DNA of 64,000 nt from Heterodera schachtii (lineage: Eukaryota > Nematoda > Chromadorea > Rhabditida > Heteroderidae): contig SIJG01000074.1 in assembly GCA_023374025.1 (NCBI GenBank), positions 259,253 through 323,252 of the forward strand. The letters are read 5' to 3'. Both the position numbers and the translations under genes were made by a program. Below, in pieces: positions 58,801 through 64,000 of this stretch. Position 1 is the stretch's first letter. The number at the start of each line of letters is the position of its first letter. The notes beneath the pieces are model-generated. The model did not search any database, was not told the origin of the DNA, and saw only the letters and a list, made by a program, of their open reading frames with translations.

Positions 58801-59484
58801 CGACCTTGAAATGGAATGGAAAATGTTGTTTTATCAAATCGGCATATCCAAATAGCACAAAACTTTGTGCTATAAATAAAGGCCTTTCGGATTTTCAAAA
58901 AATTAATGACCCAAATCGGTAAAAATTCAACCGATTTGTTAACTACCAATTCGTTAAGAATCCCAATAATTTCCGACAATATTTTCAAACTCGGAGGCTC
59001 TTCCGGTTGTAAGAGTATAGCTGATAACGGCACAATAAATGGACTCACTTTTGCATAGAACGGATGCCCGGGTCCTGCTTCAGCTCGACCAACTAAAAAT
59101 GTGAAGAAAGGTTAATCAGGAAAGGTTTCAGTGGCAGCAATTAAGAACGGATCCCTAAGGGACTCTGAATGCCATGTTGGTACAAATACCAAAGAATTTG
59201 CCACTAATTGGATATCCGAAATGGCATCTCTGATGCCTTTCAGGCCGTTCATAGGTTCATGGCGCTTACTTAACATTTAGATAGCCAAAATTTTTGATGG
59301 GCCAAATTTTTTACAAAAAAATACAAACGTTTGAAGTGTCGAGTTTTTGGCCGGTGATCGGATCGGTGCCGTTCTCCTCAATGTACTTGATGAGAAGCCG
59401 TTTCTCAAAGACTTCGCCGGAAACGGGCGATGCCACAGCCACCTCGGGCTCATTTCCAGAAATAGCACACACAAAATGGGACAT
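55878..59484 (-). CDS. prp-19: Pre-mRNA-processing factor 19 (PRP19), U-box/WD40
   Basis: Nine exons close in frame: 59484-59329, 59092-59049, 58804-58669, 58371-58171, 57774-57607, 57556-57395, 56987-56820, 56497-56210, 56099-55878; 514 residues (human 504). Residues 1-70 form the U-box ([30 protein letters not shown]). The PRP19 helical region follows ([37 protein letters not shown]). Residues about 220-510 are WD40 repeats ([32 protein letters not shown]). It is the ubiquitin ligase scaffold of the NineTeen complex, needed for spliceosome activation and in DNA damage responses. An acidic insert ([10 protein letters not shown]) lies between the helix and WD40. All introns are GT-AG. Confidence 0.96.
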
Positions 59485-60016
59485 TTATTGAGAATGGAAT
59501 GGACGCCTTAAAAAGGCACAATTATTTGAATAAGTAAAAAATGCCATGGCTCTCCCATTTAGAATTAATGCTCATGCAAATGCAGATGCCGGAATTAAAG
59601 AATATACGGTATATATAAAAACCCGAAAATATGTAAATAAAAGTCCTATAGAGTGCGACGGGACCGGGAATTTTGGGCAAAACCGGGACCGGGACTTGCC
59701 GGGACCTGAGAAGCCGGGACCGGGGTCGGGACCGGGAACCGGGACCAACCGGGACTTTTTAAAAATTCAAAAAAATTCAAAAAAATTTTAAAAAATTCAA
59801 ATTTTAATTTATTTCAATTGAAAAAACACAAAATTAAATTGTCTCAATAAAACTATTACAAAAAAGAAATAAAAAAAAATTTCCTGAATTTTTGATTTTT
59901 GTTCAAATAAGTCATTGGTTAAATTTGAAATCAAGATTCACAAAATCTAAACCCCTGTTTAGAATAGAAATTTAAAAAATTCTGCGTTCTAGTTCAAACA
60001 GTTTAATTTTATTTTC

Positions 60017-61995
60017 AGGCTCACTCTCTTCTTTCTCTCTCTCTTTCTGTTTCTCTTTGTCTCTCTTTCACTGTTTCTCTTTGTCTTTCTCTCTCTATCT
60101 CTCTCTGTCTCTCACTCGGTCTCTCTCTCTCTCTCTCTCTCTCTTTTTCTTCTTTTTCTCTCCTCTCTCTTCATTCACTCTCTTTCAGTGTCTCTCTCTC
60201 TCTTTCTCTCTCTGTCTCTCACTCGGTCTCTCTCTCTCTTTTTCTTCTTTTTCTCTCTCTCTCTTCATTCACCCTCTTTCGGTGTCTCTCTCTCTCTCTT
60301 TTTGTTTCTCTCTCGCTTTCTCTCTCCCAGTCTCTCTATTCATTTTCGCTCTCTCTCTCTCTCCCTGTCTCTCTCTTTGTGTCTCACTCTCTCTCTCTCT
60401 CTCTCTCTCTCACTGTATCTCTCTTTCTGTCTTTTTCTCTATCTCATGGTCAAGTCTCTCTGTGTGTCTCTCTCCACTCTCTCTGTCTCTCTCCCTCTCT
60501 CTTTGTCTCTCTCTCTCTCTCTCTCGCTCTCAACCTCTCCCTCCCTCTTCTCTCCCCACTTTCTCTCTCTCTCTCTTTGTCTCTCTATCTCTGTCTCTCA
60601 CTCTCTCTCTGTCTTTTTTTCTCTCTCTCTCTTTGTCTCTCATTCACTCTCTCTCTCTCTTCACTTCGCTCTGTCTTTCTCTCTCTCTATCTTCTTTTCT
60701 CTTTCTCTCTCACTCTCTCCCAGTCTCTCTCTCCTTTCTCTCTCCATTTCTCTCTCTCTCTCTCTTCTTTTTTCTCTCTCTCTCTCGCTTTCTCTCTCCC
60801 AGTCTCTCTATATTCATTTTCTCTCTCTCGCTCTCTCCCAGTTTCTCTCTTTCTCTCTCTCTCACCCAGTATCTTTATTCATTTTCTTTCTCTCTCTCTC
60901 TCTCTCTAATCTCTTTTCTCTCTCCTTTTTTCTCTCTTCTTTTCTCGCTCTCACTCTGTCTCCCAGTCTCTCTTTTTCTCTTTTCTCTCTCTCCCAGTCT
61001 CTCTCTCTTCTCTTTTCTCTTACAAATTAGTCTTTTTGTCTTGTTTCTCGCTCCTCTTATCTTTCTCTCTCTCTTTATCTTTCTCTCTCTGTTTGTCTCT
61101 CTCTCTTTCTCTCTCTGTTTGTCTCTCTCTCCCTCTCTCTTTCTCTCTCTCTGTCACTTTCTCTCTCTCTTTTTTTTCTCTTTATCTTTTTCTTTCTTTG
61201 TCTCTATCTGTATCTTGCTTTCTCTCTCTCACTTTCTCTCTTTCTCTCTCTTACTCTCTCTCACTCTCTCTCTCTCTTTTCTCTTTGTCTTTCTCTCTCT
61301 CTTTCTTTCTCTTTGTCTCTCTTCTCTCTCTGTTTGTTTCTCTCTTTATCTTTCTCAATCTCTTTCTCGTCCTCTCTCTTTGTTTCGCTATCTCTCTTTG
61401 TCTCTCTCTCTCTTTCTCTCTTTCTCCCTCCATTTCTCTCTCTCTCTCTCTCCTATCTTTATCTTTCTCCCTCTCTTTGTCTCTCCCTTTCTCTTTATTC
61501 ATCTTTCTCTCTCTTTTTTCTATTTATCTTTCTCCCTCTTTTCTTTGTCTCTTTCTCTCTCTTTCTTTCTTTCCTAACTTTCTCTCTCTCTCTCTCTTTG
61601 TCTCTCTCTCCCACCCTTTCTTTGTCTCTCTATCCCTCTCTTTGTCTCTCTCTCGCTTTCTTTGTCTCTCACTCTCTCTCTCTTTGTCTCTCTCTCTTTT
61701 TCTCTCTCTCTCTCTCTCTCTCACAGTCTTTCACTCTCTCTCTTTCTTTTTTCTCACTCTCTCCTTGTCTCTATCCTCTTTTCTTTCTCTCTTCTTTTCT
61801 CTTTCTCTCTCTCCCAGTCTCTCACTCTCTCCTCTCTCACTCTCTACCAGTCTCTCTCTTCTCTTTTCTCTCTCCCAGTCTCTCACTCTCTCTCTCGCTC
61901 TCTACCAGTCTTTCTCTCTTCTTTTCTGTCTCCCAGTCTCTCTCTCTTCTTTTCTCTCACTCTCTCCTTCTCTCTTCTTTTTTTTTCTCCCAATC
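60017..61995 (+). repeat. ~2 kb CT-rich pyrimidine tract
   Basis: Nearly pure C/T on the plus strand, dominated by TCTCTCTC, TCTCTTTCTC and TGTCTCTC units with rare A and G. All frames are open because stop codons need A, so long Ser/Leu/Phe frames here are not genes. Confidence 0.95.
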
Positions 61996-62305
61996 ACTCA
62001 CCTTTTCTTTTTTTTTCTTATTTTCCCAAAATAAAATTGGCATAACGTCTTTAAGCGCAAATTCAAATGGGGTAAATATTGCGGACACACAGACACACAG
62101 AAATTGTCAAATTTATATATGGATAAAATCCAAAAGTTAAAGCATAATTAAATTAATGAAAATTTTCAAACTAAATTTATTTAAATTATTTTTAAAAATA
62201 ATCATTTTTGGACTAAATGATCGAATATTATTAGAAATTTATATTACTTTTCTGATTATTTTTTCGGCGCGCTTTTTGCAAAAAGCTTTTGTTGAGAAAG
62301 GGAGA

Positions 62306-62605
62306 CCGGCGGTGCCGATAGGCGCCGCCGGGGAAAAATTTGAAAATTTGAGTCCAATTTGTTAACAGATTATCAACAAAAAGGCAGGTTTTTTGGATTT
62401 ATTAGGCTCAATTTGTACATATTTTCATTTAAAAAAAATAATAAAATAAATATAAATAAAAAATATATGAGAAATCATATTTTGTCGATAGGAAAACCAT
62501 GAGTATACAAAAAGAAAATTCAAAATATTTTAATTTCCGTAGAGGGATTGAACCAGGGGAAAAAAGAAGACAAAAGTCAAGGGGACTAGCCACTAGGCCA
62601 TTGGC
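62306..62605 (-). mobile_element. tRNA-derived SINE copy
   Basis: Hairpin CCGGCGGTGCC-GATA-GGCGCCGCCGG (62306-62331), AT-rich body with AATTTGTTAACAGATT, and tRNA-like head at 62540-62605 (box B complement GGGATTGAACCAGG, box A complement GACTAGCCACTAGGCC). The head closely resembles the one at 22905-22980. Confidence 0.75.
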
Positions 62606-62852
62606 ACAATTGGTTGGTACATTTTTAAAGAAACTTTTTAATCATTTTTTTTTTCCTTTGACTCCAATTTTCATCACTAATTTTCTACTCAGACCCCCAT
62701 TCTTACCAGTGCTTGTTTTTCCCGGTTCCCGGTTGCCCTACCGGGACCGGGACCGGGACCTGAGCTTTTCAAAACCCGGGACCGGGAACCGGGACCTCGG
62801 GTGACCGGGAATTCCCGGCCCGGTCCCGGTCCCGTCGCACTCTACTTTTTAT

Positions 62853-63222
62853 GGTACTTGTGCAGTTTACGCCCCATAAATTTTTTTAATATAAATTTTT
62901 AAAACCAATTTTTATAGGATTTCGGGGTCGTTGATCACGAATTGAACTCAGAATCGTACTATTTCGAATCCCGAACCCGATTCGAACATCTGCAAAAATG
63001 CAAATGTAACAAAAATTATCAACGAATTGGTTGTTGACTCGAAATCGGTGAAAAGCAATTTTGGAAAATTCTTTTGCATAAGTTCGAATCCGGGTTCGTG
63101 ATTCGAAATAGCACGATTCTGAGTTCGGATTCGTGATCAGCGACCTCGAAAACATATAAAAATTGGTTTTAAAAATTTATATAAAAAAATAAAATTTATG
63201 GGGCGTAAACTGCACAAGTACC
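62853..63222. mobile_element. Palindromic MITE, 370 bp, exact 8-bp duplication
   Basis: Termini GGTACTTGTGCAGTTTACGC are inverted copies. The flanking 8 bp CTTTTTAT is identical at 62845-62852 and 63223-63230. Inner arms hold TTTCGGGGTCGTTGATCACG, shared with the element at 31854. Inserted directly beside the end of the 59649-62844 element. Confidence 0.87.
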
Positions 63223-63243
63223 CTTTTTATCATTAGTAAAAAT

Positions 63244-64000
63244 TAGAGCTGAGCGGGACCGGGATTTTTGACAAAAACCGGGACCGGGATTTGCCGGGAC
63301 CAGAAAAGTCGGGACCGGGACCGGGACCAAGTTTTTCGACCGGGACCGGGACCGGGATTGCGAAAAAACCCGGGACCGGGACCAACCGGGACTTTTTCCA
63401 AGAGAAAATTTTTTTTGAAAAATTTTAAAAATTTTTGGTGAATTTTGTTACAAAAATTTCCTAAATTCAAAAAGGTACCCATAAAATTTTTTAATTTCGA
63501 AGAATTTTTCCATTATTCATTGGAAAATTTTTAAAATTTTCATTTTAGGGGGCGGGGGGAATTTTTGGAATTTTCTGAGTCCCAAAATTCTGGATTTTTC
63601 TAACAAATTAACAATCTCTTAAAATTTTTAAGTCGCTGTTTTTGTGGTAATGTTATTTCGAAAAACTTTTGGAACATTGGGAGGGTCGGGGTCCGTCGGT
63701 GCCGATAGGCGCCGCCGGAAAAAATTTGAAATTTAGAGTGCGATTTGTTAACAGAATTTGTCAAAAAATGACCAAATATTAGGTTAATTTGTGGTTTTAG
63801 GCTGTTTAAAAAAGGCAAAAATATAATTTTTATGTAGAAATATTTTTTATTAATTAAATTTCAATTGATATTGTTGGTAAAGAAAAAAGAAAAAATTATC
63901 TGTTCCATCGGGGAATTGAACCCAATGGACAAATAATGAAAGTCAAAAGGTTTAGCCACTTATCCACTTATGCATATGATGCTTTAAAAGGAAATAAATA
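63244..64000. mobile_element. hAT-like MITE, cut by window end
   Basis: Starts TAGAGCTGAGCGGGACCGGG. The order that follows (word array, AT-rich spacer, poly(G)/SINE hairpin) is the same as in the element at 52914, with strong similarity through 63990. The right terminus lies outside the window. It contains a SINE at 63693-63975. Confidence 0.75.
63693..63975 (-). mobile_element. tRNA-derived SINE copy
   Basis: Hairpin CCGTCGGTGCC-GATA-GGCGCCGCCGG (63693-63718), body with GTGCGATTTGTTAACAGAAT, head at 63905-63975 (box B complement GGAATTGAACCC, box A complement GGTTTAGCCACTT). Nearly co-linear with the copy at 53382-53660. Confidence 0.75.

Larger units (their letters stand above)
59649..62844. 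mobile_element. hAT-like MITE expanded by a pyrimidine tract
   Basis: Inverted termini TAGAGTGCGACGGGACCGGG, with subterminal GGGACCGGGA word arrays on both sides (59655-59760 and 62720-62840). The interior contains the ~2 kb CT tract and a SINE (62306-62605). No matching 8-bp duplication was found, so one end may have been exchanged or lost. About 3.2 kb. Confidence 0.75.

Noticed and set aside
60057..62140. Very long Ser/Leu/Phe open frames (up to about 500 codons)
   Set aside because: They lie in a C/T-only tract where stop codons are nearly impossible; all three plus frames are open, and the composition is not protein-like.

Overview
The window is eukaryotic and most likely nematode. It has many short introns with GT/GC–AG borders, single-gene units rich in PAN/Apple modules, and close matches in domain order to nematode orthologues (DSS1/SEM1, Rabex-5, mitochondrial ornithine carrier, PRP19, SLC17A9-type transporter). 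The species cannot be fixed from the sequence; a clade IV (Tylenchina-like) worm is a guess. All exon models below were read by eye. In the six best genes (PAN/mucin gene, SLC17, secreted protein, Rabex-5, ornithine carrier, PRP19) every splice phase closes in frame, which is the main support for them.

Layout. 1-0.4 kb: the 3' end of an unknown plus-strand gene. 1.0-11.3 kb (perhaps to 13.1 kb): one large minus-strand gene for a secreted multi-PAN/Apple protein with mucin-like Ser/Thr/Pro/Ala linkers. 13-17.4 kb: no gene resolved; low complexity, poly(G) runs and a palindromic element. 17.4-21.6 kb: a mobile-element composite, in which a decayed BEL/Pao retrotransposon pol fragment abuts a Polinton/Maverick-type virus-like fragment (integrase, two small virion-type proteins, A32-like packaging ATPase) plus a divergent ORF. 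21.7-29.1 kb: almost entirely repeats (CT/GA tracts, tRNA-derived SINEs, hAT-like and mariner-like MITEs, palindromes), with one small F-box-like gene at 25.1 kb. 29.3-31.7 kb: F-box-like/coiled-coil and fibronectin-III-like exons. 34.0-37.4 kb: SLC17 (vesicular nucleotide transporter type) gene, minus strand. 38.2-41.8 kb: three small plus-strand genes (DSS1/SEM1, a single C2H2 zinc-finger protein, a two-TM/coiled-coil protein). 42.3-45.7 kb: an unrecognised secreted protein. 48.2-59.5 kb: three conserved minus-strand genes in a row (Rabex-5, mitochondrial ornithine carrier, PRP19). 59.6-64 kb: nested transposons, including a ~2 kb pure pyrimidine tract.

Two things stand out. First, a compact virus-like gene block (Polinton type, with a 4-nt ATGA gene overlap) sits truncated and partly broken in the genome. 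Second, there is a layered population of non-autonomous elements: a SINE family with a tRNA-like head and an 11-bp palindromic hairpin, repeatedly nested inside hAT-like MITEs whose subterminal regions are built from degenerate tandem words that differ from element to element, and palindromic MITEs with exact 8-bp target duplications. Conserved genes carry a visible number of GC-AG introns. The sequence TGATCAG looks strongly over-represented in coding and non-coding DNA alike.
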